DNA of 64,000 nucleotides, taken from NCBI GenBank assembly GCA_963678465.1, contig OY782858.1, positions 620,001 to 684,000 of the forward strand, written 5' to 3'. A program made the translations under genes and the position numbers. How positions within the stretch are numbered: the first letter of the stretch is position 1; every line of letters starts with the position of its first letter. Source of the stretch: Paludibacter sp963678465 (GTDB lineage Bacteria > Bacteroidota > Bacteroidia > Bacteroidales > Paludibacteraceae). The notes beneath the pieces are model-generated. The model was not told where the DNA came from. It ran no database searches and saw only the letters and a list, made by a program, of their open reading frames with translations. Of this stretch, positions 1 to 8,086 are shown piece by piece.

Positions 1-1
1 A

Positions 2-136
2 TTGGCTGAAATGTTGACGAATTCTGACACCGGAGCTTCGAAGGGTGGATTGTTTGACGATTCCAGGGTGTTGTCGGAATTAATCGGTCGCCCAACCACA
101 TCGTTGGCTAAAGTTCTTGCTGATGATTTGGCATAA
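2..136 (+). CDS. NAD(P)-dependent oxidoreductase, QorB/NmrA-like, C-terminal fragment
   Basis: Only the last 44 codons are in the window; the gene begins upstream of base 1. The frame reads through to a TAA at 134-136. The tail contains IGRPTTSLAKVL, which resembles the conserved C-terminus of short-chain/NmrA-type NAD(P)H:quinone oxidoreductases, where an IGRPTTPLA segment lies close to the end. The Rossmann fold and cofactor motif are outside the window, so the substrate cannot be judged. The family is cytosolic and reduces quinones or related carbonyls with NAD(P)H. A repeat-rich spacer of about 420 bp separates it from the next gene, so co-transcription is unlikely. Confidence 0.6.
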   Translation: MAEMLTNSDTGASKGGLFDDSRVLSELIGRPTTSLAKVLADDLA

Positions 137-224
137 ATGACTTGAACTTTTCAACAAAGTTATTTGAGCCGAAGGGAAATTTCTCTGCGGTTCTTTTTTT
201 TCGCAGTTCTTTTTTTCCTTAGGA

Positions 225-415
225 CAAAAAAGAATTTTTCCAGAGAGAAAAAGTTTCCGTCCCGAGATAAAACAAATTTTCCTTAAGAGAAAACGACTTT
301 CTTCTGAGAGAGAAGGAATTTCTCTTGAGAGAAGAAGTTTCCGCCCCGAGATAAAACAATTTTCCCTTGAGAGAAAATGAATTTCTCCTAAGAGAAAAAG
401 TTTCTGCCCCAGAAG
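225..415. repeat. Array of short imperfect palindromes (TTTCTC..GAGAAA type)
   Basis: At least six units of the form TTTCTCNTNAGAGAAA follow each other at about 233, 277, 298, 317, 360 and 380. They are interleaved with three copies of AAGTTTC(C/T)G(T/C)CCC at 251, 335 and 398. The two longer flanking blocks (about 242-320 and 328-390) are diverged copies spaced 84 bp apart. No reading frame is evident. The array lies between the oxidoreductase and the mscS-like gene, just upstream of that gene's promoter. Confidence 0.7.
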
Positions 416-501
416 AAAATCATCAACTTTTAAGTTGGCAGAAAAAGTATTTTGCTAAATCGTATAGTCTGGTTGCCGGCGTGCCTATATTGGTTAACCG
501 G

Positions 502-532
502 TTTGTCTTTAACTAAAATAATCCCTAACTTT
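502..532 (+). promoter_or_regulatory. Bacteroidota promoter of the MscS-like gene
   Basis: TTTG at 502-505 followed, after about 19 bp, by TAACTTTG at 525-532, a match to TTTG-N19-TAnnTTTG. It overlaps the TTG codon at 531, so that TTG cannot be the start; the ATG at 558 is preferred. Confidence 0.65.
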
Positions 533-557
533 GCCGGAAACCAAAATAAAAAGAGAT

Positions 558-1070
558 ATGTTAGCTTATTTTCCACAAATTCTGGGAAGCGCCATTGTTT
601 TTGCCTCGGCAGTAATCATCAGATTTACGATTCGGGCAATTGTGAAAAGATACCTTAAGGTACATTCAAGGTTTGATTTACGTGTTTCGCACGTGATTCG
701 TGTACTTAACATATTGATAAATACAACTGCTCTTATGGCTTTGTTGGTAGTTTGGGGTGTGGATACCCGGAATTTATTTGTTGCCTTAAGCTCTGTGTTT
801 GCAGTAATTGGAGTTGCTTTGTTTGCGCAATGGTCCATATTGAGCAATATCACAGCCGGGATTATATTGTTTTTCTCTGCTCCCTTTCATATTGGCGATA
901 CTATCAAAATTCTGGACAAGGACATGCCTATTGAAGCGACGGTAGAGGATATTTTTACCTTTTATACGCATTTGAGAACAAAGGACGGAGGATTGCATAT
1001 TTTCCCAAATTCGTTGTTGCTTCAAAAAGCGATTGCGGTCAATGTTGATGCTGACGAAGAAAAGGAATAA
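558..1070 (+). CDS. Small mechanosensitive channel (MscS family)
   Basis: A 170-residue inner-membrane channel of the MscS family, which opens under membrane tension and releases small solutes during osmotic downshock. Two or three hydrophobic helices occupy about residues 3-110. They are followed by the family's pore-to-beta-domain transition: a G-V-A-L-F-A-Q-W-S-I-L-S-N segment, then F-S-A-P-F-H-I-G-D, and the beta strand ending I-F-P-N-S-L-L, comparable to the (V/I)PN motif of MscS. The protein stops right after the beta domain and lacks the large C-terminal vestibule of E. coli MscS (286 residues), so it is a minimal form. I use the ATG at 558 because the promoter ends at 532. The gene is convergent with the next one, leaving only 3 bp between stop codons. 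Confidence 0.85.
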   Translation: MLAYFPQILGSAIVFASAVIIRFTIRAIVKRYLKVHSRFDLRVSHVIRVLNILINTTALMALLVVWGVDTRNLFVALSSVFAVIGVALFAQWSILSNITAGIILFFSAPFHIGDTIKILDKDMPIEATVEDIFTFYTHLRTKDGGLHIFPNSLLLQKAIAVNVDADEEKE

Positions 1071-1073
1071 TTA

Positions 1074-1370
1074 TTATAACATAAAAAAACTCGGAATCAG
1101 ATAAATCATAGCGCCGGTAATCATTCCGACAGCTAATTTGAAACTATCGAGCGTATAAAACAGGTACACAAGCAATAGGTTAGGTATTACCGATAACAGT
1201 AATACCTTACCCATTAAAACTCCCGGAAAAATTTCTTTTATTATTTCGACAAAGCCTATTTCGTGTGGGTAAAACCTGTTCAGATAGATCCACATAAAAA
1301 GCAATGGCAGAAGTAGTCCCGGTATAAGTCCGTAAATAAACTTGTTGGCTTTTTCGAGGTTCATTCTCAT
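1074..1370 (-). CDS. Conserved hypothetical membrane protein, 98 residues
   Basis: Function unknown. The product has three hydrophobic segments (about residues 12-32, 46-68 and 76-98) with a short basic N-terminus, so it is a small inner-membrane protein. It is the last gene of a minus-strand run gldF-surE-this gene, with a gap of 17 bp after surE, which suggests one transcript. ATG codons at positions 1 and 3 are both possible starts. The composition and good spacing argue that it is a real gene although nothing in it identifies a role. Confidence 0.7.
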   Translation of the reverse strand: MRMNLEKANKFIYGLIPGLLLPLLFMWIYLNRFYPHEIGFVEIIKEIFPGVLMGKVLLLSVIPNLLLVYLFYTLDSFKLAVGMITGAMIYLIPSFFML

Positions 1371-1387
1371 TACTTATTGACCAGGAT

Positions 1388-2158
1388 TTACAAATCCCAT
1401 TTATTTACAATGTTCATCGCCTCGTAAGCTGTAAGGTCGATTTTTGTAGGTACTATCGAAACGTATCCATTGGCCAATGCCCATTCGTCGGTATCCTGAG
1501 CTTCGGGTTCGTGATTCTCGAAATGACCTGTAAGCCAAAAATAGGAACGACCTTGCGGATCGGTTCGTTTGGCAAATTCCTTGGTCCAATGCCCCACACA
1601 CTGCCGACAAACGCGTACCCCTTTGATTTCAGCTTTTGGACTATTTACATTCAGACAAATGCCTTCGGGCAAACCATTGGCAAGGGCTGTGCGGGTAATT
1701 TGTAATATGTATTCTTCGAAATGTTTGAAATCGGCTGACAACGAATGGTTGTCGATGGAAAAACCAATGGATAAAATGCCATTCTCGCAACCTTCGAGCA
1801 CAGCGCCCATAGTTCCGGAATAAATAACGTTGATGGCTGCATTGGATCCATGATTAATGCCCGAAACCAATAAGTCGGGTTTGCGATCAAGAATTTCGTT
1901 CAATGCCAGTTTAACGCAATCGGTTGGTGTGCCGGTACAGGAATAGCGAGTTAGCCCTTCGGATGTTTCGAGCAACTTAAAGCGAATGGGATGTGTAACT
2001 GTAAGTGCATTGGATTGTGCCGAACGGGGTCCGTCGGGAGCCACTACAATTACTTCGCCTATTTGCATCATCAATCGGGTAAGCACCGCGATGCCGTTTG
2101 CCGTATCACCATCGTCATTTGTAATCAGAATCAATGGTTTATTTAAATTATCGTTCAT
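1388..2158 (-). CDS. surE: 5'-/3'-nucleotidase SurE
   Basis: A 256-residue survival protein SurE, a metal-dependent phosphatase that removes phosphate from nucleoside 5'- and 3'-monophosphates in the cytosol. The metal-binding N-D-D-G is at residues 14-17, followed by V-A-P-D-G-P-R-S-A-Q-S-N and the active-site loop S-G-I-N-H-G-S-N with the Y-S-G-T-M-G-A-V-L-E-G segment, all hallmarks of the family. The length is normal. It lies 18 bp downstream of gldF on the same strand; this linkage is more likely operon convenience than shared function. Confidence 0.95.
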   Translation of the reverse strand: MNDNLNKPLILITNDDGDTANGIAVLTRLMMQIGEVIVVAPDGPRSAQSNALTVTHPIRFKLLETSEGLTRYSCTGTPTDCVKLALNEILDRKPDLLVSGINHGSNAAINVIYSGTMGAVLEGCENGILSIGFSIDNHSLSADFKHFEEYILQITRTALANGLPEGICLNVNSPKAEIKGVRVCRQCVGHWTKEFAKRTDPQGRSYFWLTGHFENHEPEAQDTDEWALANGYVSIVPTKIDLTAYEAMNIVNKWDL

Positions 2159-2176
2159 ATGTTATTAAAATACGTG

Positions 2177-2902
2177 TTAGTTTTTAGTCATTTTCTTTTC
2201 GGTAAAAAACAGAAAAATGTAAATGACAATTAGAAAATAAATAAGATCGCGCGAATCGATCACTCCGCGACTAATAGATTTGTAATGAGATTGTATGCCG
2301 CAATTTTCGAGCAGGTAAATCAGTTTTCCTGAACTAAAGAAACTACCGATTAACTCAAAACCATACAACATAAAAAATGAAATTACTACAGCCGTAACAA
2401 ACGATACAAGTTGATTGTTTGAGAGTGAAGAAGAAAAAATGCCAATAGCAACATACACCGCTGCCAGTAAAATAAGGCCTGTGAATGAACCCCAAAAGGC
2501 GCCACTGTCGATATTTCCGACCGGTTCGGCTAAGTTTGAAACTATAAAATAATAGAGGAGTATGGGTAACAAGGCCACAATTACCAACATCCATCCTGCC
2601 ATGTACTTGCCAAGTATTATGGCCCATTTACTTAATGGTTTTGTCGATAGTAATTCCCAGGTGCCCGCTTGTTTTTCTTCGGCTAAAAGGCGCATGGTGA
2701 GTGCCGGACAAAGAAACAAAAACAACCAGGGTGATAGATAGAAAAGTCCATCAAGGTTAGCATAGCCACTGTCCAGAATATTGAACTCGCCGGGGATGAC
2801 CCAAAGAAATAATCCGTTCAAAAGTAAAAATATGCCGATGACCACGTAGCCGGTAGCATTGCTTAAAAATGATCGAAACTCTTTTCGGAAAATAGAAAAC
2901 AT
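2177..2902 (-). CDS. gldF: Gliding-motility-type ABC transporter permease GldF
   Basis: A 241-residue ABC-2 type permease with six transmembrane segments (about residues 14-36, 55-75, 100-122, 137-158, 165-187 and 215-235). The cytoplasmic loop A-E-E-K-Q-A-G-T-W-E-L-L-S-T-K-P is typical of GldF. GldF works with the ATPase GldA and the auxiliary protein GldG in an exporter needed for gliding in Flavobacterium; many non-gliding Bacteroidales keep it with unknown substrate. Here the expected downstream gldG is missing and surE follows directly. The gene heads a minus-strand operon whose promoter must lie in the 2903-3018 interval shared with the divergent PagL-like gene. Confidence 0.85.
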   Translation of the reverse strand: MFSIFRKEFRSFLSNATGYVVIGIFLLLNGLFLWVIPGEFNILDSGYANLDGLFYLSPWLFLFLCPALTMRLLAEEKQAGTWELLSTKPLSKWAIILGKYMAGWMLVIVALLPILLYYFIVSNLAEPVGNIDSGAFWGSFTGLILLAAVYVAIGIFSSSLSNNQLVSFVTAVVISFFMLYGFELIGSFFSSGKLIYLLENCGIQSHYKSISRGVIDSRDLIYFLIVIYIFLFFTEKKMTKN

Positions 2903-2962
2903 AAAGGTGAAAAATACTTATATGCAGTGAATAATAAAAGTTATCGTTAAAAAGAAATATAT

Positions 2963-2970
2963 TATCTTTG
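2963..2970 (+). promoter_or_regulatory. Promoter -7 element for the PagL-like gene
   Basis: A perfect TATCTTTG box lies 49 bp upstream of the ATG at 3019. The -33 element is weak (TTATCGTT region about 2941-2948). Confidence 0.55.
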
Positions 2971-3018
2971 TGTTGTCAAAGGTAACTAAAAATTGTCGGA
3001 TGAATACTTTTTGGGTTT

Positions 3019-4203
3019 ATGAAAAATAAAATTTTAATATCTCTTTTTTGTTTTATCTCGTTGTTCGGTCAGGGGCAGACTTTAAAGAATTATTCGGTGA
3101 AAGGACAATTTATTTATGGTAATATACTCAAACACACCACTCATCTGAACAGTTTGGTGAAGGATCCGGTAAAAGGAGCTGAATTGGACATTGAATGGCA
3201 AACCATGGGCGAACAAGCCTGGCATCATTATTTTCATTTTCCAACCGTTGGTATAGGTGTTGCAGGTCTCGATTTGGGTCATCCCGAAATGCTGGGTCAA
3301 CTGTTGGCGGTATATCCTTATCTTCAATTGCCTTTGATCAATTCCGATTTCCTGAAGGTAAATATCAAAGGTGGTGCTGGGATGAGTTTGCTGAACAAAC
3401 GTTTCAACAATACAGCTACCGATTTAAACGACCTGAACACCGGAAATGCGGCGATAGGTTCGGTGGTAAATGTGTATTTTGCCGGAGGCGGTAATCTTGA
3501 AATTCCTTTCGGAGGTGGAATGGCTGCCGTTGCGGGCTTTAGCTGGAATCATGCGTCGAACGGAAGTTTTTATCAGCCTAATTCGGGAATAAATATGTTG
3601 AATGCTTCGGTTGGGTTGAAGTATAACCCCAATTACAAACAGCATTACAAACCACAGTATAAAGAGCAGGAAGGATTGCCACAGCGATTTAGTGTTGAAA
3701 TTATTGCTTCGGGTGGAGCGCGTGAATTGTATTACAAGGACGATAAAATGTACCCGACCGGTTCAATTGTATTGGGCGTTTTCAGACAGTTGGGCAATAA
3801 TATACGGCTGGGGATTGCAGCAGATGCCTTTTACGATGGCGTATACGATGGCAGTTCAAAGTTTAAACGAACTTACCTTACTACCAACGAACTGAAGAAT
3901 AAAATAAGGGTGGGAGTGAGCCTGCAACCCGAATTGGTACTCGGAAAACTCTCTGCTGGTATTCATTTGGGTATGTATGTTTACAACCCGCTTAAAAACA
4001 AGGAACCGTATTCAAACGCTGAAACAGGAACGTTGAATAAACCACTGATTTATGCTTACAATATCGATGATGAAGATGGTTGGTTTTATACCCGAGCAGC
4101 ACTCAAATATAGTCTGACCGAACACTTGTTTCTATCGCTGGGATTAAAAACGCATCTTCAGAAAGCCGAATTTATCGAATGGGGAATAGGCTGTCGGTTG
4201 TAG
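3019..4203 (+). CDS. Acyloxyacyl hydrolase / PagL-like lipid A 3-O-deacylase
   Basis: A 394-residue protein with a Sec signal peptide (residues 1-20, cut after G-Q-G-Q) and a beta-strand-rich body, as expected for an outer-membrane barrel enzyme. The motif N-H-A-S-N-G at 177-182 matches the H-x-S-N catalytic signature of PagL-type lipid A 3-O-deacylases, with His178 and Ser180 as the likely catalytic pair. PagL removes an ester-linked acyl chain from lipid A and lowers endotoxicity. The protein is roughly twice as long as PagL of Pseudomonas (about 170 residues); the longer form is usual among Bacteroidota. A TATCTTTG promoter precedes it. It is monocistronic and convergent with the TPR gene. 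Confidence 0.8.
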   Translation: MKNKILISLFCFISLFGQGQTLKNYSVKGQFIYGNILKHTTHLNSLVKDPVKGAELDIEWQTMGEQAWHHYFHFPTVGIGVAGLDLGHPEMLGQLLAVYPYLQLPLINSDFLKVNIKGGAGMSLLNKRFNNTATDLNDLNTGNAAIGSVVNVYFAGGGNLEIPFGGGMAAVAGFSWNHASNGSFYQPNSGINMLNASVGLKYNPNYKQHYKPQYKEQEGLPQRFSVEIIASGGARELYYKDDKMYPTGSIVLGVFRQLGNNIRLGIAADAFYDGVYDGSSKFKRTYLTTNELKNKIRVGVSLQPELVLGKLSAGIHLGMYVYNPLKNKEPYSNAETGTLNKPLIYAYNIDDEDGWFYTRAALKYSLTEHLFLSLGLKTHLQKAEFIEWGIGCRL

Positions 4204-4217
4204 TTATTCCTTTGTAA

Positions 4218-6437
4218 TTATTCTTTTGTATCGGTTCTGTAGAGCACTTCATCAATTATCAGCTGATAATCGTCGGGCTGAATGCCATTGTTGATAAGTT
4301 GCATTTTATCCTTGTTCATTAAATCAGTAAATGCTTCAGGGTTCGAATGAAGGGATTGTATGCAGCGGATGTAATAATCTATTGCCAGAGTTTTCTTGCC
4401 TCCGCACAAGGCTATATGTCCGGCATTCAGCAAATCCTGTGTTTCGGGAGTCGATTCAATGATTTTTTGCGAATAGTAATCGGCTTGTGCCAGGTCGCCC
4501 GAAACAAAAGCACACCACACGATGGCTCTTTCCACTTTAAGTTCCGAACTTTGGTTCTCGTCGAGTTTGTGATAATAGTTCAGCGCTTCTTTGTATTTAC
4601 CAAGTTCAACCAAACACTGGCCTATGTTCATGATGGTGGATGTATTGCCGGGTTTCAGGAAGTCGGCATGCTTATAAAATTCAAGCGCTTTGGCAAACTG
4701 ACCAAGCAAACGATAGCAAAGTGCAATTTTTCGTATCGTCCATACATCGTCGGGCTGAATGATATCGGCTTTCAGGTAAGCTTCCAGCGCCAACTGAAGC
4801 TGCGAACTTTGCTGATAACAGTATGCTGCTTTCTGATAAAGTGCTGCGGTTGGTTCTTCCTCTTTCAGCAGTTCTTCGTATAAGTCGAGGGCTTGCTTAT
4901 AATGATTTTTCGAGAAATAATACTCTGCTATTTCAGCTTTTATATCGCCGTTGGCAGCAAGTATGCCGAACAAATAACTTTTATGCATAAGCAGCGCCGG
5001 GGCAAACATATTCGAAAAGTCGCTGTGTTGAGGATGTAACTTGAACAGTCTGAATAAATCCTGAATATATTGCTTCGAAATGTTTTTTGCCACTAAATTT
5101 GGTTTTAGCAAGGCTTCATCTTTCGCCATTTCTTCCATCTGTTCCGATTCCATGTTGAAGGATTGTTGCATCATGTTTCTTTGTCTTTCGGGCATTTGCA
5201 GAATACTGAGGCAGAAAGAGTATTTGTCGGAATTACACATACTGTAATTGCCAACAAACAACGAAAGCACCGATTTGTCCTTGTTGGTAAATAATTCACT
5301 TATCGCTGTTGTGCGAACGTCGAAAGGCAGAAGCCAATTGGTGAATTCGTTGAAAAAGGGAAAACTCTTTAACATGGAAAAGGTGCTCATGTACACATCG
5401 GCACCTTCGAGTTGCAATTCGCTTAATTCCTGAAGTTTGTCCGATACGCCACTGTTTTCGAGAATTTCCTGCCATTCAGGATTTCCTTCTTCCCAATCGT
5501 CCGATTTCAATAGATTTTCGGCCTCCATTTTATCTTTTATCAACGGGCTTATTTTCATTACTTCGGGAAGGATTTCTTCACGTAGTTTTTTTGATATCTT
5601 ATCAGTTTCGACTGTCGAAATAATTTGTATGATAATATTTTTGAAGTTCTCGATATTGTTATTGTCGTCGGCAAGCAATATCAGTCTGTTGCGTAAAGCA
5701 GGGAAATAAGGTAAAAACTTATTGTATTTCGAAAGCACAAAGCAGAGACCCGTCATGGCCCGTTGTTTAATGTGCTGATCGGTGACAGTGCAGCAGTCGA
5801 GCAGCAGCATAAGCTTGTGCTGGTCGAACGTTCGCCACAAATTTAAGGTTACTGCCGATACCAATAGCGCTTTTTCAAGACTTCCGGAGTAGGTAGGTTG
5901 AATGATTTCATTAAAAATTTCAAGTTCATCCGAACTGTAATGTGTATTCAGCCAAAATATTCTGAAAAGTTCATTTAATGCCGTTTCGTAATTGCTTCTC
6001 AGGCGCTTTATTTCAAGTGCGTGTGTCGATTCAAGGTTTTCAATCAGAGCTGTTTGTGAATGATAATAATTCAACGATACAAACAATTCCTTAACCGAAA
6101 GATAATGGCGTGTATGCGGGAAATACCGTTTTTGAGTGTATTCGAATGCCGACGAATTCCTCATCAATAATTCTTCGCGAATTTCCGAAGATAAATTAAA
6201 TAGGCGCGATATCAATTTATTATAAACTGTTTTGCGGTCGGGATCCTCAATACCGTTTATGTAGTAGTTGAGTAAAAACTTATAGTTTTGTTGGAGTTCC
6301 TGTAGTTGGTCGGCGTAAGCACCCATTTGCAATTCCAGTACTAATTCACCCGTTTTATCAAACGCATTTTTAAGGCTACCGCTCGAAAGGGAGTCCAATA
6401 CCGAGAAGTAGGTAGAATATATCTGAGTTGGATTCAT
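4218..6437 (-). CDS. Large tetratricopeptide-repeat protein
   Basis: A 739-residue protein without signal peptide or membrane segment. The C-terminal part, about residues 500-690, carries TPR units (for example A-L-D-L-Y-E-E-L-L, A-L-E-A-Y-L-K-A-D, A-L-E-F-Y-K-H-A-D and A-L-N-Y-Y-H-K-L-D at roughly 34-residue spacing). The N-terminal 450 residues are helical and not recognised. TPR arrays mediate protein-protein contacts; the partner is unknown. It is transcribed alone: its 5' end is 70 bp from the crp-like stop codon on the same strand, so the two could share a transcript with the regulator first. Confidence 0.75.
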   Translation of the reverse strand: MNPTQIYSTYFSVLDSLSSGSLKNAFDKTGELVLELQMGAYADQLQELQQNYKFLLNYYINGIEDPDRKTVYNKLISRLFNLSSEIREELLMRNSSAFEYTQKRYFPHTRHYLSVKELFVSLNYYHSQTALIENLESTHALEIKRLRSNYETALNELFRIFWLNTHYSSDELEIFNEIIQPTYSGSLEKALLVSAVTLNLWRTFDQHKLMLLLDCCTVTDQHIKQRAMTGLCFVLSKYNKFLPYFPALRNRLILLADDNNNIENFKNIIIQIISTVETDKISKKLREEILPEVMKISPLIKDKMEAENLLKSDDWEEGNPEWQEILENSGVSDKLQELSELQLEGADVYMSTFSMLKSFPFFNEFTNWLLPFDVRTTAISELFTNKDKSVLSLFVGNYSMCNSDKYSFCLSILQMPERQRNMMQQSFNMESEQMEEMAKDEALLKPNLVAKNISKQYIQDLFRLFKLHPQHSDFSNMFAPALLMHKSYLFGILAANGDIKAEIAEYYFSKNHYKQALDLYEELLKEEEPTAALYQKAAYCYQQSSQLQLALEAYLKADIIQPDDVWTIRKIALCYRLLGQFAKALEFYKHADFLKPGNTSTIMNIGQCLVELGKYKEALNYYHKLDENQSSELKVERAIVWCAFVSGDLAQADYYSQKIIESTPETQDLLNAGHIALCGGKKTLAIDYYIRCIQSLHSNPEAFTDLMNKDKMQLINNGIQPDDYQLIIDEVLYRTDTKE

Positions 6438-6507
6438 ACAGAGTACACGGATTATTTAATACAGTTGATCAAATTTGTTTTTAGTTTTAGCAGTACTTAA
6501 GCTGGGG

Positions 6508-7209
6508 TTATCCCATTTTGCTTATTTTCACAAGCCGCTCATCGTCAATTATTTTTAGTTTGCGTCCGTCCATTGCAATGACATGTTCGTTTACGAAATT
6601 CGATAAGGTGCGAATGGCATTGGAAGTGGTCATGTTCGAAAGGTTGGCAAGGTCCTCTCTCGAAAGATAGATATTGATGGTGGCTCCATCTTCTTCCACG
6701 CCGTAATTTTTTTTCAAAAGTAGCAATGCTTCGGCAAGTCGGCCGCGGATGTGTTTCTGGGTCAGGTTTACTGTTCGGGCATCCGAAGCTCCAAGGTCCG
6801 AAGCTATTTCTTCGAGAAAACGAAAACAAAATGCATTGTTGTTGCGGAGAATCGAAATAAAAATATCGGCGCGCAACATATAAACGGAGGATGCTTCGAA
6901 AGCCGAAACATTTGTATTGTACGATTCGTTGGCTATAATAGCTCTGTATCCAAAGTGTTCGCCCGGTTTCAGCATCCTTATGATCTGTGTTCGGCTGCCT
7001 ACTCCATCCTTGTAAACTTTTACTTTTCCGGCTGCCAGTATCATCATGTGTGTAGGCGTATCTCCTTCGCAGTGAATCATTTCGTTCTTCCGAAAATGGT
7101 GCACTGAGGAGCTGCTTTTTACAAATTGTCTTTCATCAGGGGTTAAAACATCCCAAAATGTAGATACCTCTTCGATAGATTTTAATTCTGATGCTTGTTT
7201 TTTATTCAT
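6508..7209 (-). CDS. Crp/Fnr family transcriptional regulator
   Basis: A 233-residue regulator with an N-terminal cyclic-nucleotide-binding-type beta roll (about residues 25-140, with H-C-E-G-D-T-P and P-G-E-H-F-G-Y turns) and a C-terminal winged helix-turn-helix (about 165-225, L-S-R-E-D-L-A-N-L-S-N-M-T-T-S-N-A-I-R-T-L). There is no N-terminal cysteine cluster, so it is not an oxygen-sensing FNR with an iron-sulfur cluster; the effector cannot be predicted. An upstream in-frame start at 7287 would add 26 residues, but a TAAATTTG promoter box lies between the two candidates at 7258-7265, so I choose the ATG at 7209. It is divergent from the gamma-carbonic-anhydrase-like gene. Confidence 0.9.
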   Translation of the reverse strand: MNKKQASELKSIEEVSTFWDVLTPDERQFVKSSSSVHHFRKNEMIHCEGDTPTHMMILAAGKVKVYKDGVGSRTQIIRMLKPGEHFGYRAIIANESYNTNVSAFEASSVYMLRADIFISILRNNNAFCFRFLEEIASDLGASDARTVNLTQKHIRGRLAEALLLLKKNYGVEEDGATINIYLSREDLANLSNMTTSNAIRTLSNFVNEHVIAMDGRKLKIIDDERLVKISKMG

Positions 7210-7257
7210 GATTTTTAAACAGACGAAAAATATGTTTGACAACAATGTTATAAAGCA

Positions 7258-7265
7258 CAAATTTA
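7258..7265 (-). promoter_or_regulatory. Promoter -7 element of the Crp/Fnr gene
   Basis: TAAATTTG on the minus strand, 48 bp upstream of the chosen ATG at 7209. It places the 5' end of the mRNA inside the longer possible reading frame and so decides the start codon. Confidence 0.5.
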
Positions 7266-7376
7266 ATACTTTTTCCACATAAAACATGTTTTGTAAAAAA
7301 AAAACAAATAAAAATTCTAAAAATAAGCTATTTTAAATTTTTATGTGACTTTGCATGTATTGCTAATTTTTTATTG

Positions 7377-7406
7377 TTTGAATTCAAATGAAGACTAGTA
7401 TCTTTG
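7377..7406 (+). promoter_or_regulatory. Consensus promoter of the gamma-carbonic-anhydrase-like gene
   Basis: TTTG at 7377-7380, 18 bp, then TATCTTTG at 7399-7406; 34 bp to the ATG at 7441. This is one of the best matches to the Bacteroidota consensus in the window. Confidence 0.75.
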
Positions 7407-7440
7407 TAACCGAAACGAATTTTAAAAAACATAGGTTGAA

Positions 7441-7968
7441 ATGGCATTAATAAAAGAAGTGCGTGGATTTACACCACAAATAGGAGAAGATTGTTTTCTG
7501 GCAGAGAATTCGACGATAATAGGCGATGTAATTATGGGCAATGGCTGTAGTGTTTGGTTCAATGCGGTATTGCGGGGCGATGTAAATTCAATCCGTATCG
7601 GAAACAATGTGAATATTCAGGATGGATCGGTATTGCATACCTTGTACGAAAAATCGACTGTTGAAATTGGCGATTATGTTTCGATAGGACACAACGTAAC
7701 AGTTCACGGAGCTAAAATTGATGATTATGCATTGATTGGTATGGGAGCCATTTTGCTCGATTATGCGCATGTGGGCGAAGGAGCTATTGTGGCTGCCGGG
7801 GCTTTGGTGTTGAGTAACACTATAATACCTCCTTATACTTTATGGGCTGGCGTTCCTGCTAAGTTTGTGAAGAATGTGGAGCCGGAGAAAACAAATGAAA
7901 TGAACCGGAAAATTGCACATAATTATGCAATGTACTCGGGCTGGTTCAAGGATGAAAAAAGCGAATAA
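7441..7968 (+). CDS. Gamma-carbonic-anhydrase-like hexapeptide-repeat protein
   Basis: A 175-residue left-handed beta-helix protein of the YrdA/PaaY/CaiE family. Hexapeptide turns run from about residue 12 to 135. The three metal-ligand histidines of gamma carbonic anhydrases are present: His66 in D-G-S-V-L-H, and His84 and His89 in G-H-N-V-T-V-H-G. A C-terminal amphipathic helix follows, ending about residue 170. Family members bind zinc or iron and form trimers in the cytosol; some hydrate CO2, others act on thioesters, and many have no proven activity. The length is normal. It has its own promoter. Confidence 0.85.
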   Translation: MALIKEVRGFTPQIGEDCFLAENSTIIGDVIMGNGCSVWFNAVLRGDVNSIRIGNNVNIQDGSVLHTLYEKSTVEIGDYVSIGHNVTVHGAKIDDYALIGMGAILLDYAHVGEGAIVAAGALVLSNTIIPPYTLWAGVPAKFVKNVEPEKTNEMNRKIAHNYAMYSGWFKDEKSE

Positions 7969-8002
7969 ATGAAATGTTTTTATTGAATAACAATAAAATG
8001 TA

Positions 8003-8034
8003 TTTGTTTCACAATAAAGAATTGTATATATTTG
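8003..8034 (+). promoter_or_regulatory. Consensus promoter of the DUF5687/ABC operon
   Basis: TTTG at 8003-8006, 20 bp, then TATATTTG at 8027-8034; the ATG follows at 8087. Confidence 0.7.
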
Positions 8035-8086
8035 CAAAGTTTTTTTATTGATAAGTCGTTCATCGGTGCATTATACGTAGAATATT

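Noticed and set aside
4347..4883. 178-residue plus-strand frame inside the TPR gene
   Set aside because: Antisense shadow of a well-supported TPR coding sequence; no promoter or family features.
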